From Thereva unica (lineage: Eukaryota > Arthropoda > Insecta > Diptera > Therevidae), in NCBI GenBank assembly GCA_949987705.1, contig OX465281.1, positions 170,266,516 to 170,330,515 of the forward strand: a DNA stretch of 64,000 nucleotides, written 5' to 3'. The notes under the pieces were generated by a model, which saw only the letters and a program-made list of their open reading frames with translations, searched no databases and was not told the DNA's origin. Shown piece by piece: positions 44,966-55,583 of this stretch. Made by a program: the position numbers and the translations under genes. Each line of letters begins with the position of its first letter. The stretch's first letter is position 1.

Positions 44966-45511
44966 TACCCTCGGGTCCACAAGGCCGACTCGCGAGGCAG
45001 TGAGGAGCCGAAAAAAACGGTCGCCGTAGGTCTAATATTTTTGGCGCCAATGTGGGACTCGACTCACGACCTGAGAATAGGAGTCTCAGGTTCTAGTGAG
45101 CCTGCCGGGCATGCATGAACTGCCTGGTAATAAAAAGAGCGGATGAAAAACTAACTGTTATTTAGGCCCATAGTTGCAATCGTAATTTGCGATGGCCAGT
45201 CTGGAAAATCTCCCGGAAAAATATTTGGAGTTGCGAATAACAGGCGGAAGACAATACCATATTGTCCCCCGACGGACATCCACAAGTCTCCAAACATTTA
45301 CGTACAAACCCAGTTTGCTTTCGCTCCATCGGGCCAGTCTCCAGCAATACCACATTGCCTTTGACTCCCCCGGTAGAACGACAGCCAAACAGTCTGCTGA
45401 GAGAAATTCACCAGACTGACCGAAGAAGAAGAGACCAGTAACGAATACGCTGAGTTTATAATTTAACCTCGGATCACGATATTATGAGGTAGCGCTTGCT
45501 ATTCCGGGAAA
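44966..45511. other. No gene seen: 3' untranslated region of the Osvaldo-like element
   Basis: Lies between integrase and the 3' LTR. The sequence next to the LTR (minus strand GGACCCGAGGGTA) is only weakly purine-rich. TTTGGCGCCAATGTGGGACT at 45037 resembles an LTR/primer-site junction but has no LTR beside it. Confidence 0.4.
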
Positions 45512-45814
45512 TCAAGGACGTAAGTCTTTGGCGTGAAAAACACCTATGCTTTTACCGGCCAAATCCTCCAGCTCGTACAAGCTGGTTCCAATCTTTTTAC
45601 GTATCCGAGCTTTCAAGAACCGGGGTGCTAACTTGGCACTGAAACGACCCGCTCGGTTACTCACCCAGAAAGTTCTCCGGTAAACCTCATCTCCTGGGCG
45701 AAAACTGCCCACTCGACACCGTAAGTTGTATTGGTGTTTATGTCTTGTGTGTGCGGCGGCTAAGTTACTAGCAATCCGCTCACGAAGCATCTGCATTTTA
45801 TCCGTCAATGGCAA
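45512..45814 (-). pseudogene. pol: Osvaldo-like integrase C-terminal domain
   Basis: RERIASNLAAAHTRHKHQYN, then PGDEVYRRTFWVSNRAGRFS, KLAPRFLKARIRKKIG and YELEDLAGKSIGVFHAKDLR: the C-terminal, DNA-binding and chromodomain-like end usual for this group. It lies 18 bases from the integrase core in another frame, a frameshift or short loss. Confidence 0.75.
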
Positions 45815-45832
45815 GATAGCTATGTCACCCTC

Positions 45833-46585
45833 CTAGAAAACGTTCAGTTTCTTCAGGACTGGATATGCTGATCCGTGCAGGATCATATGGCTACCAAACA
45901 GGGCCTGATACGGGGACATGCCGATCGCCTCGTGGTGGGTACTACGAAGAGCACATTCAATGGGCGACAGATGTCTATCCCACTCACGATGATCCTCCTT
46001 TAAGTACGCCCTAATGGCGGCTAAAACAGATCTATTCACCCGCTCGGAAGCGTTGGGGTGAGGCGAATATACAGCCGTGCGCACATGGTGCACGCCATAA
46101 TCTTGTAGTAATTTAGCAAACTCCTTGGAGGTGAATTGCCGACCATTGTCGGAGAAGACTGTTTCAGGAACTCCATAGGTATGGAAAATAGTTTGCTCGA
46201 GAAACTTGACGGACACCGCCGTGGTCTCAGCGGACACGGGGTGCAAGAAGACAAACTTAGTGAAAGCATCCAATACAACAAATACTGACGTGTGGCCTTT
46301 CTTCAACCTGGGATAAGGACCTAAGAAATCGACGTATAAAAATTGGAACGGCCTCGACGCATCCATGGGGTTTCCCATAGGTGGTCGAAGTACTGAGCTG
46401 GGGGCTTTGGTGGTCTTGCAGACCTCACACTTGGCGATGAACTCCCGAACTTGTTTAGCCATTCCTGGCCAAAAGTATTTGCATCGCAATCGGGCTAGGG
46501 TCTTCCCCATTCCACCATGCGATGCTTGGGGAGGCGAATGCGACGATTCGACGAGCGACGCGGTCAATTCCATCGGAATCCACAA
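45833..46585 (-). pseudogene. pol: Osvaldo-like integrase
   Basis: The HHCC finger is mostly visible (SHGGMGKTLARLRCKYFWPG, CEVCKTTK). The catalytic core has all three acids: YVDFLGPYPR, VFSDNGRQFTS and ASERVNRSVL. It would insert element cDNA into the genome. About 250 codons are open. It is separated from RT/RNase H by a frameshift near 46590 and from its own C-terminal domain by one near 45820. Confidence 0.82.
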
Positions 46586-46593
46586 CTTCCAGG

Positions 46594-47655
46594 TTAGATC
46601 GCCAGCAATCGGGTTTCCAGTACGTGGTGATGTACGCTTGAAAAGTACCCATCTTCCACTCGCAGGTCTGGTAGCTGCGGTGAGGCTTGTCTGAGGCTAT
46701 CAACCAAACGAAGATAATCAGTGGATTTGAAAGACGGGGCATTTAAGTCCACGTCGAAGCACAGGGACATTTCGTCAACGCAATCCATGCGTGACAAGGC
46801 ATCGGGAACCACATTGTGGGTGCCTTTACTGTGTTCGATCGTAAAATCGAACCCCCGAAGCTTAAGACTCCACCGGGCTAAACGGCCGTTAAGCTCCTTC
46901 TGGCCCATGAGCCATTTTAGACTTGCATGGTCAGTAATGACCGTGAAGGTCTGTCCCTCCACATAAGCCCTAAACTTTTTTATGCTCAGCACGGCTGCGT
47001 CGCATTCGAGCTCAGTAATGGTGTAGTTCCGTTGTGCTCCGTTCAATTTCTTAGACATATAAGCAATCGGATGTTCTCCTCCATCCATGTCCTTTTGAAA
47101 AAGCACACTACCTACACCAGTCCTGCTGGCATCGCACTGAATATAGAAAGGCCTAGAAAAATCTGGAGTGACTAAAAGAGGAGCTTTCGTCATCAGCTCT
47201 TTCAAAGTCCCGAACGCCTGCTGGGCCTCATCAGTCCAACTAAAAGATTTAGACTTCAAACAATCCGTGATTGGAGAAGCCACGCTAGCATAATTGGGAA
47301 TGAAACGCTGATACCATCCGGTCATACCCAAGAATCTCCGAGTCTGCTTATGAGACTTCGGAGTCGGGTAGTCCTTGATGGCCGTCACTTTCTTAGGATC
47401 GGTTTTCAGTGTCCCATCACCGATTATGAAGCCGAGATACTTGACTTCAGTCACGCAGAATTTGCTTTTAGATAAATTGATGGTTAACCCCGCACGACGG
47501 AGACAGCTGGCCACTTCGTCCGAAAGCTTTAGGTGGGAGTCAAAGTCAGGTGAAACAATGAGCAGGTCGTCCAGATAGACAAAAACGTTTTCACGTAAAT
47601 GGCCCGGGATGGTCTTATCCATCAAGCGACACGATTGAGTATGTATCCCAAAAGG
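46594..47655 (-). pseudogene. pol: Osvaldo-like RT (3' half) and RNase H
   Basis: Begins with a remnant of RT block C (CRLMDKTIPGHL) and the catalytic YLDDLLIVSPDFDSHL, then FLGMTGWYQRFIPNYA. RNase H has IQCDASRTGVGSVLFQ, TELECDAAVLSIKKFRAYVE and VITDHASLKWLMG; it ends NVVPDALSRM. The front of RT, with the first catalytic Asp, is missing beyond about 47655, where unrelated AT-rich sequence begins. A codon near 47625 is not a true start. The protein cannot polymerise as it stands. Confidence 0.82.
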
Positions 47656-50100
47656 AAACCAAAATCAACAGCAATCAGTGTAACAACAAGTGCCTATTAA
47701 TAAATGTGTAATGATACTAGAGGGGTTAATAACAAATCCAATAGATAGTAACACTAGTGTGTGTGTGTACCTCAAAGAATCAAAATCAACGCCGGTTAGT
47801 GTGTAGCGATAAAACAATAAAAGTGTATTAGTGTATATATATGTTAGTGTAGATGAGTGATTATATGCTTTGATTCAAACATAAGTTAGGAATGGTTGAG
47901 ACAGATAACAATTCCCCTCAGGACTCTCGCATGTCGATGTCCTCGATGTCAGTTGGTGAAAACTATGAAGCATAGTCATCACCAAGTGTCATCAACGTCG
48001 CCGACACAGCTTCAGGTCCGCACTCGAAAGAAGGACGGAAACAAAAATTCAAAATCGCATAGTCACGAAAGGGAAACTTCTTCGACAAAATAAAAAAATT
48101 TTGGAAATGAACCGCTGCCCAACCCAACTGAGCTACCTTTCGGAAAATCAATCAGGAGGGAAGAACAGACGGGAAAAAAAACTCGGGACATAAACAAAAA
48201 AATAGAATTTAAAAAGCTGGATGGACCATCAGAAGGGCAAGGGGCGCAGTGGCAGGCGGTAACACGCCTGATACCAGAGACGGTTAAGCCCTTGTACCAA
48301 CTTCCACGTCCACCAGGAAAAATTAAAAGAAGATCCTGTTCACGGACCGACGCACAGTGGGACCAAATCCAAAAAAGCTGGCCAAAAGTCAAAAAGTGCA
48401 TTAAATGATCTCAAATTTTACACTCGGGGGTTTTCGGGGTCGCTGATGACGAATCCGGTGCCGAAATTTCGATTTTCAAAGTGGCGGACTCAATATGGTT
48501 AACATAACCCCTCCAAATAGTCAAAAACTTTAGTAAATGATACCAAAACATCTCACTTAGGGGTTTTCGGGGTCGCTGATGACGAATCCGGTGTCGAAAT
48601 TTCGATTTTCAAAATGGCGGACTCAATATGGTTAACATAACCTCTTAAAAAAATAAAAAAAAATTTGTTTTAATATAATGTTTAATACTTTTGATTAATT
48701 TTTTTATAAGCAAGTTATTTTATTAGGAAGTTATTGTTTATTAGAAAAACAAAATAAGAATTTTTAAGAATGCAATTACAGAAGAAAATAATTGTGAATA
48801 CAAGTAAAAGTTGTATCTTTATCTTCTGAGGCTTATAACTTCTTAATTATTAAATTTACCCAAAAATATCTTGCTAATATATTGTAGATAATGTAATTAT
48901 AAACAAAAAGTGCCCTTGCAAATTTTCTGTAAGATGTACTGTTACGGAGATATATAATGGAAAAACCATTTGCGCACCTTTTCCAAGATGGCGGCCAAAT
49001 TGGGGGAGAGTGGGTTAGAATCCCGCAAACTCAGATTTAAGCTCACACTGTCCCCCCCTACACATCCCAAAAATAAAACCTTGTCCCGCATTTTTGCAAT
49101 ATTGAAGTACCATTTCCATGGGTAGTGCTGGACGTATATGACCCCTTAAAACACGGAGGGGCAATTTTGGGCAGCGGATTTTTTTTGGAGGTGAAGGAAT
49201 ACACCTTTACCAACAACGCCCAGCAAGTTTTCCAGTGGAGCAGAGTGGAGCAATATTACTTTTTGTCCAATATATATCGCATTCTTACAATCCTAATTCA
49301 TAAAAAGCACGTGTAATAGATGCTTACTGTGTATTATATACTTGCTTAATGGGTATAGTGCAATTTTTTTTATACTCTACATACCTTCCAAAGAAAATTC
49401 CACTTTACACGACCACGATTGCTTGGTTACTTAATTTTTTATAGCGTTTTGAAAACGTTAACCTTTTTTCACAATATTAACGTTTAAAAATAAGCAAAAA
49501 GAGTAAAGTAGCAACTACAATTTCTCAGTCCGTAGAAAAAAATCTAACCTTCCGTGACTGATTGCTCACTATTGGAAGTGTCCTCGAATCATCCCCCCCA
49601 AAAAAAGCCGCAATCTATAAACTTTTTTTTTAGACTTTTGGCCAGCTTTTTTGGATTTGGTCCCACTGTGCGACGCAGTGGCAGGCGGTATCACGCCTGA
49701 TACCAGAGTCGCCGCCCCTAGAAACAGGACAGGGATGAACCACTACTACACCTGCACGCATAGCCAAGCGAACACCGCTCGTTAGCAAGCCGTGAAGGTC
49801 AGCATGGTTCGAAGCTACTCCAAAAAGAAGAAGTCACCGCAGAAGATAAAGGGTAGGCCTAAAAGCGAAAAGAAAGAAAAATTCACATAGAATTTGGACA
49901 ATGATGCTGAAAAAAATTCGACAAAACAGACAAGGACTAAGGCCTCGCGGTACTACCTTAGCCCACAGCGAGCGCTTGGTAAATGTGGTGAACAATAAAC
50001 AAAAAAAATCAAATGTTGTCCGTGAAGGCACAAGTGGTACTAAACACTAAAAAAATTTAAACTTCAAAGTCCGTGTAGGACTATTAACGGGCTGTAAAAG
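47656..50100 (+). other. Leader region of the Osvaldo-like element with plus-strand open segments
   Basis: No gag is seen on the minus strand. On the plus strand short protein-like segments occur: MVETDNNSPQDSRMSMSSMS (from 47892), KKLDGPSEGQGAQWQAVTRL (about 48208-48268) and, after the inverted-repeat element, a second QWQAVSRLIPES block (49677). MVRSYSKKKKSPQKIKGRPK starts at 49804. They are broken by stops and I recognise no family. They may belong to a plus-strand element inserted here. Confidence 0.35.
48351..49672. mobile_element. Inverted-repeat element, about 1.3 kb
   Basis: The left end CACAGTGGGACCAAATCC, continuing through AAAAAAGCTGGCCAAAAGT, is matched inverted at 49637-49672 (36-38 bp). 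GAC on both sides may be a 3-bp TSD. Inside are two copies of TTTTCGGGGTCGCTGATGAC (48430, 48565) and a 330-bp block with CCAAGATGGCGGCCAAAT that recurs at 63031-63355. No transposase. Confidence 0.72.
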
Positions 50101-50115
50101 CCGCGTTGGGCGCCA
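50101..50115 (-). other. Primer-binding site of the Osvaldo-like element
   Basis: Minus-strand TGGCGCCCAACGCGG, four bases inside the 5' LTR. The first eight bases match the complement of a tRNA-Lys 3' end (GGGCGCCA). This fixes the element as minus strand. Confidence 0.75.
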
Positions 50116-50119
50116 TTTA

Positions 50120-51926
50120 TGTAATAGCATAATGGCGCGATAGAATATTGGGCGCCACTTATGCGAGGTATTACCCCCTTAGCCATAAGCCCGGAAAAGC
50201 ATGACCAAGGAGTCAATACCATACATACGAAATGGAAAAAAATTCCGGAACTCCTACGCCGGCCACACGGAGTTATCTAGCTCGCCGGAGGGGTCGTGGG
50301 GTGTGTGGCCGGGCCTTAGCGCGGTTGGTTCGCCACTTACCTGTGACTAGGCAAATTCCTCTTCAGTTCCACTCATCACTCGGGCCTCGCCTGAGCCGTG
50401 TCATGGCAATCCGTTTCCCTGACAGCTCATAGTATTGAAGACTATCAGCTTCAGGAAAAGGCACTATTTACGAACCCTGAAAAGAAATGACACCCGCCCC
50501 AACCATTCCACAAAAAAATCTAACACACGGACATTATGTTTATAATCATTTAATAATTCAGTCCATCACAGGAACAATAATTATGACAAACAACACAATG
50601 AATAATCATCAACCACGACAATAATTATAGATCCTTGTCAGATAGTAATTTAAACGATCAAGTTCAACTAAATTAATATATCATTATTATAGGTACATAG
50701 GTATGAAGCTCAAGATAAAAAAAACGCGCAGTAGTGGCACCAATACTCCTCGTTTTGTACAAACGATATTACAAACGACCGTGTAAACTAGCGGAAGAAC
50801 AAATTCCAACACAAGAAATAAACAACACCAGAATGAAGAAAATAGTTCTAACAAGGAGCAAAATAATTTCATAAATACTTATAAATACGATTAACGTTAA
50901 TACTAACTACATTCAAAATTGTTATTTGATAATAAATAAAATCGTGACCTATTTTTTGTTTTTTTATTTTATTTTGTATATTTTTGTGTGTGGGTGCTTT
51001 TTTTTTCTTTGTATTTAGTGTATATTTTTGTTGTTTTTTCTAAATTTGTGGCATACTCACGAATAAAAGAGCATAATGTAACCAAAAAAAAACCTTACTA
51101 AGTGTTCTCTGCTTCGGCTCCTTGGTTATATAGCATCACATCAAGAGCCTCTCCTGCCTTATGTCGCAACGTTTCTTCTGATGCTAAAATTAATAAGAAA
51201 ACTGTGCAGGCGGTAATTCCAGCAGCATTGGATAAAGTCACTCCCCAAGATGTTGTAAATGAATGGACAAAGGATCATCTATACTAGAATTAACAGGCGC
51301 TCCATCGGGCGAAGCCACTACTCCAGATGATGACGACGATGACTCCCTGCCACTAGAACCTATATTCCTTAATACACTAGAGAAGGAACCGCAGTATATA
51401 TTAGATCCTACTTGAGCGGATCCGAGATTCGGCAACCTCTCAGCAGCCAAAAGTGCTTCGATATCGATGTATAAAAACCTCTTGCAACTCCCGAACCTTC
51501 ACCTTGAATGCCAAATTGCGTGTTCAGCTCTTCAAATGTTTGCACAAGCACACTGGCTCGACTTCGTTCAATCTTTCCAATGTAAAATCTCGCTCTTGGC
51601 CCTCTCGTAATTTTTCCAGGTGTCGTCCAAAGCGTGTTCACTCTACCGGGAAACCGCGTAACTCGGAAACGATTGAGCCCGGTTCTAGATCTTCCAGAAA
51701 AACTCTACCAAACAAGTCTAACGATAGTTTCCACCTTCCTTTTTTTAAGAACCAAAATCGTCTCTCTCAAAATATTTTTTTTCGTTTTTTTCCAAATTTT
51801 CTCGCATCCCGTTGTAATTTTCCCAATACCTCCAAAGTGATTTCAAAATAAATTTCCCATTACCTACAAGGTGATTTCAAAATAAATTTCCCCTTACCAA
51901 AATAAATGTTACCACCGACCGTTACA
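50120..51926 (-). repeat. Osvaldo-like 5' LTR (1,807 bp)
   Basis: Uninterrupted partner of 41248-44965, with TG and CA ends and GTTT beyond 51926. It shows the empty site of the foldback (CTCATAGTATTGAAG near 50426). Confidence 0.88.
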
Positions 51927-51930
51927 GTTT

Positions 51931-52767
51931 TTTGGCAATCTGCACTAGTCTCTCCGCAAATCCATTCGATTTTGCATAGTACGGGCTGCTTGTGTTAATA
52001 TTTGTATCTAATTCTCCAGCAAACTTTTTAAATATCACTATTTCATCTTCAATTTTTATTTTTTCATACCAGGCCTTTTCAACACAATTAATTTGCTTCT
52101 TTTTTATACTGTCAATATCCTGATCATCCTGATCATCTAATTTAAAATTGTCGTTAAAATCTTTGTTTTCTGCATCCCTAAAAGTGGAATATTCTTTTAT
52201 TTCATTTACCTTTTGTTTTTTGCATGCCACGGCGAAATGACTCATTAATTTGCAACGTGTACATTGCCTTCCATATGCTGGACAGTTGCCTCTCTCATGA
52301 TGCTTTAAACAATACTTGCACTCGTTTCCTTTTCTTGTACTGTTATACGCTTCGTTATTTTTTTGGGTATAATTATTGGGATTCCTAAAATTAAATTTAG
52401 ATGAATTAGTGTATTGTCTGTAATTATTTTTCTTTATTGAATTATATAAATTGCTAGACTCTCTGTTATACTGATGCTGTATTGCATCCATCGATGTGCT
52501 TGGCCTCCTCATCATATCTACTTGTTTGTTAGAAATCTCTGTCGCTCTTGCTAATTCGACTGCCTTTTCCATAGTTAAGTTCTCTGTTTCGAGGAGTTTC
52601 TTCTGAAGGTTTTTATCATTTACGCCGAATACAATCCTATCCCTTACCATTCTGTTCTCATCTTGAAATCCACATTGTTTCACTAACTTTTTCACCTCCA
52701 TTAAGAAGTTATCAAACGGTTCATTGTTTTCTTGCTTTCTCGAGTTAAATATAAATGCCTCGTACAC
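51931..52767 (-). pseudogene. gag: mag-like gag with zinc knuckles, fused by deletion to integrase
   Basis: Gag matrix/capsid end (FDNFLMEVKKLVKQCGFQDE, RIVFGVNDKNLQKKLLETE) is followed by a basic Asn-rich linker and two knuckles: CKYCLKHHERGNCPAYGRQC and CTRCKLMSHFAVAC. After an acidic stretch the frame passes from EDEIVIFKKFAGELDTN, near where protease should start, straight into SSPYYAKSNGFAERLVQIAK, an integrase core motif with its catalytic Glu. So protease, RT, RNase H and the front of integrase are deleted in frame. The stop comes from the GTTT-flanked Osvaldo-like LTR. Gag packages element RNA. Confidence 0.8.
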
Positions 52768-52768
52768 T

Positions 52769-53095
52769 TCATTTTTTTCGGCTTACAAAAATCTGCAAAG
52801 GCTTGTATGACTTTGTCGTAGTTTTTTTTTTCTCGTCTTCTGTTATATCTAAAGTATTGAAAACTTCCACTGCATCCGGTCCAACAGTATTTAGGAATAT
52901 TGCTATGCGTACTGGTTCGGGCTTCTTTTCCAACTCGATAGCGGTTGTAAAAATTTTATAATTTTGGTAAAAAATCCTCCAATTTTCCGAGATATTTCCG
53001 TCTAATTTAAGTTCTTCAACTTTCTTTACGTAGTCCATTGCTATTGTTCTTTCTAAATATCTCACTTGTTTCGGTGGCCTCCCACGTGGTTTCAC
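52769..53095 (-). pseudogene. gag: mag-like gag N-terminal part
   Basis: Starts with ATG at 53095 (MKPRGRPPKQVRYLE), has a basic N-terminus, then NISENWRIFYQNYKIF and IAIFLNTVGPDAVEVFNTLD, the usual capsid N-terminal motif of mag/K02A2.6-type Gypsy Gag. A one-base shift near 52770 moves the frame before YEAFIFNSRKQE, where the next segment continues. It lies about 140 bases from the primer-binding site. Confidence 0.75.
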
Positions 53096-53234
53096 ACTCT
53101 ATATACTAAACTTTTATTTTTAGATACTCTTCCCATGAACTATACTTTTAATTTTTTGTTTATCCTTTCTAATTTTAATCATTGTTATACATTTTTTTTT
53201 TTTCATATAACTTTATCCACTGCTTTTAATATTT

Positions 53235-53249
53235 AAACCGACTGCGCCA
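53235..53249 (-). other. Primer-binding site of the mag-like element
   Basis: Minus-strand TGGCGCAGTCGGTTT directly next to the LTR. TGGCGCAGTCG complements the 3' end of an insect tRNA-Ser (CGACTGCGCCA). Confidence 0.8.
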
Positions 53250-53374
53250 TGTAATGATTAACACAAGTTGTAGTTTTCACTGTCTGTTTATTCATAATGC
53301 CTTGATGAAGTCGCTTTGACTTCATGCGTAACGGGAGTCGATCAGGAGAAAGAGATCATACAATCATCTCTACA
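53250..53374 (-). repeat. mag-like element 5' LTR (125 bp)
   Basis: Same length and sequence as 40461-40585, with TSD ATCGG at 53375-53379. Beyond it the sequence CACCTCAATGAAGTCAATAT is minisatellite DNA matching the left flank, so the target was a minisatellite unit. Confidence 0.88.
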
Positions 53375-53426
53375 ATCGGCACCTCAATGAAGTCAATATC
53401 ATTTTGGGTTTGCGTTCTATCGAGCA

Positions 53427-55117
53427 TTTTTTTTTTTTTTTTTATGTGAAAGTCTAAGCTCAGGTGTCACCCTTTGTACTACCAGTCCGTCATGTCGTAC
53501 ACGTCAACGTCGGGTGTCTGGTAGTAAGCTTAGCTCGAAGGATAGAGAAAGAATAAAAAGATTAAAGGGAGTCTGGGGGATACATGAGGAGGTGGAGATG
53601 AACCTTGCGTTTAAACTCTTGGGTGTTATATGAGTTTGGGAAAACTGACTGTGGAAGGTTGTTCCACAGTCGAGTTGTTCTCGAAAAGAACGAATTACTA
53701 AACTGGTGTGTGCGCGAAAATAAGGGCTGTAGATAGTGAGGATGAGCCGAATGGGCAAGTCTTGTGTTGCGGGAAAAACATCGCCGTGAAGGCAGGAGAT
53801 TATATATTTCGGTGGAACAGTCGTTATGGTAGATGCGGTAGAATTTTACCAGGGCTGCTACATTCCTGCGGTGACTTAGTGAGTCAATTTTGGAGCAAAT
53901 GGCGTCGTCGCCAATGAGTTGGAGAGCGCGGTTCTGCACCTTGTCCAGCCACGCTAAGGTGGTACTCGGTGCCCCTGCCCAGAGGTATGAGTTGAATTCG
54001 AGGCGGGGCCGAATGTAGGATTTGTATATTATAGCCCTGGCCGACGGCGGAAGGAGGAATTTGCATCTTTTAAGGAATCCCAAGCATTGAGATGCTTGTT
54101 TAGCGATTTGGAATATGTGATTACTCCATCGCAGATCTTCAGTTAAAGTTATGCCCAGGATATTGAGGGATGGTTCAGCCATCAGTTCTAGACTGTCCAC
54201 TTTAATGGGAGGGATTGGGGAGCGCGTTTTCATAGAGAAGAGACAGTATTTTGTTTTCTGAGCGTTGAATTCAACTTGATTCATGAGGCCCCAATCAAGA
54301 ATCAATCTTATGTCCCTGTTGATTGAAGTGGACATAAGTTCACGATCAAGCAGACAAGGTCTGGCCCGTGCTTGTCTTGCTTTATCAAAGCTATACGAGT
54401 AACGCAAAGTACTGTCATCAGCGAAGCTGTGAAGGGAGTTGGATGGAATTGAGAGCAGGTCATTTATAAAAACTAGGAAGAGAGCTGGTGATAGAATAGA
54501 GCCCTGGGGAACACCTGCAGAGATGGAGTGGGGATTAGATTCAACGCCGTCCAATACTACCTTGATTGAGCGGTCGGAAAGGAAACTCTCAATCCAATTC
54601 TTTAGAAGAAGGTCAATGCCAATAGCATGGAGTTTACTCAATAGAGCGGGATGCCATACTCTATCAAAGGCCTTGGAGATATCGAGAGCTACCAGGCCGG
54701 ATTCACCAAAGCGATGAATGTTTTGGTAGAGGTGTTCAGTTAGGCATACAAGGAGGTCGCCAGTAGATCTTTTCGATCTAAAGCCGTACTGCTTGTCATC
54801 CAATATTTGGTTGCGTTCAAGATATTCCATAAGCCTTCTGTTTATTAATGTCTCCATGGTTTTGGAGAGGATAGAAGTGATTGCTATTGGGCGGTAGTTA
54901 GAGGGGTCGCTGGAATCACCTTTTTTCGGTATAGGCTGAACATGAGCCAGTTTCCAGGAGTCAGGGAAAACTCCGGAGAAGTAAGAAAGGGCGAAGAGTT
55001 TGCGCAGAGGTTTAGCCAAAGGTGAAGCGCATTTTTTAAGAACCATAGGGGGAATTTTATCAGGGCCAGTGGATTTATTGGGATCGAGCTCCTTGAGACA
55101 CTTGCAAAAATCATGTA
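53427..55117 (-). mobile_element. Jockey-like non-LTR element, 5'-truncated
   Basis: Minus-strand RT gene with a 3' UTR of about 115 bases and a poly(A) of about 15-17 (T-run at 53428-53443). Both flanks are minisatellite-like. The 5' end at about 55117 lies inside RT, a normal result of incomplete reverse transcription. Confidence 0.78.
53562..55117 (-). CDS. Jockey-like reverse transcriptase, 5'-truncated
   Basis: The open frame begins inside RT (FCKCLKELDPNKSTGPDKIP) with no true start. RT blocks: NYRPIAITSILSKTMETLIN, QYGFRSKRSTGDLL, VALDISKAFDRVWH, AGVPQGSILSPALF and HSFADDSTLRYSY with both Asp. The C-terminal region has WSNHIFQIAKQASQCLGFL and IYKSYIRPRLEFNSYLWAGA, then TRLWNNLPQSVFP, common to BS/X-element-like Jockey proteins. 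The frame is about 518 codons without a stop. With no endonuclease it is not autonomous. Confidence 0.82.
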
Positions 55118-55583
55118 AATGTGCATGTACAAATGTGCATGTGCATGTACAAAAATCACTTACGCCCTTTAAACATAAATACCGCTCGATCGAATTTTAT
55201 GAAAATCTTTTCACACTGTACTTTCGGTAATACGCTACGATCGGAACCTCAAAGAAGTCGGTATCATGGTTGGTTCGTGCAGGTACAAAAATCACTTACG
55301 TCGCTTAAACAAAAAAAACGGCTGGACCGAATTTCATGAAAATCTTTTCAGATCATATTTCGGTTAATACGCTTCGAACGACACCTCAACGAAGTCGATA
55401 TCAGTTTTGGTTCGCGCGATATCGGGCAGGAAAAAATGACCACATCTGTACGCATACATAGGTACTTCCTCCCAATTTTTTGCTTAAAATGCTCCTGGGA
55501 CCTTGAAAGATGAAAATACGTTGAAATTTTCGATTTCGATTTTCGGACCGATTACAATAACTTCCTATACTGGGAAGTTAAAA
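55118..55583 (-). repeat. Minisatellite and TTAA-element fragment, inverted
   Basis: Contains, on the minus strand, the AACTTCCCAGTATAGGAAGT end at about 55580, the CCCAGGAGCATTTTAAGC segment and two to three minisatellite units, in the order seen at 17851-18300. It interrupts the P-like transposase frame at 55584. Short GTGCATGTACAAA repeats are at 55120-55150. Confidence 0.75.

Larger units (their letters stand above)
41248..51926 (-). mobile_element. Osvaldo/Ulysses-like Ty3/Gypsy element with long LTRs
   Basis: Two LTRs of about 1.8 kb (41248-44965, containing a 1.9-kb foldback, and 50120-51926) flank a minus-strand pol. 4-bp TSD GTTT at 41244-41247 and 51927-51930. The primer-binding site lies four bases inside the 5' LTR. 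Long LTRs and integrase wording (ASERVNRSVLAAIRAYL, ALRSTHHEAIGMSPY) recall Osvaldo/Ulysses. Gag and the front of RT are missing, so it is non-autonomous. Confidence 0.75.
40461..53374 (-). mobile_element. mag-like Ty3/Gypsy element interrupted by a second LTR element
   Basis: Read on the minus strand: 5' LTR 53374-53250, primer-binding site, gag (53095 down to 51931), integrase end (41247-40843), polypurine tract, 3' LTR 40585-40461. ATCGG flanks both sides (40456-40460 and 53375-53379), a 5-bp TSD. Protease, RT, RNase H and most of integrase are missing by an internal deletion, so this was already defective before the 10.7-kb insertion at GTTT. Confidence 0.8.

Noticed and set aside
45037..45075. 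Primer-binding site for a plus-strand LTR element (TTTGGCGCCAATGTGGG)
   Set aside because: It is 70 bases from the LTR edge, while a better site lies four bases from the other LTR on the minus strand.
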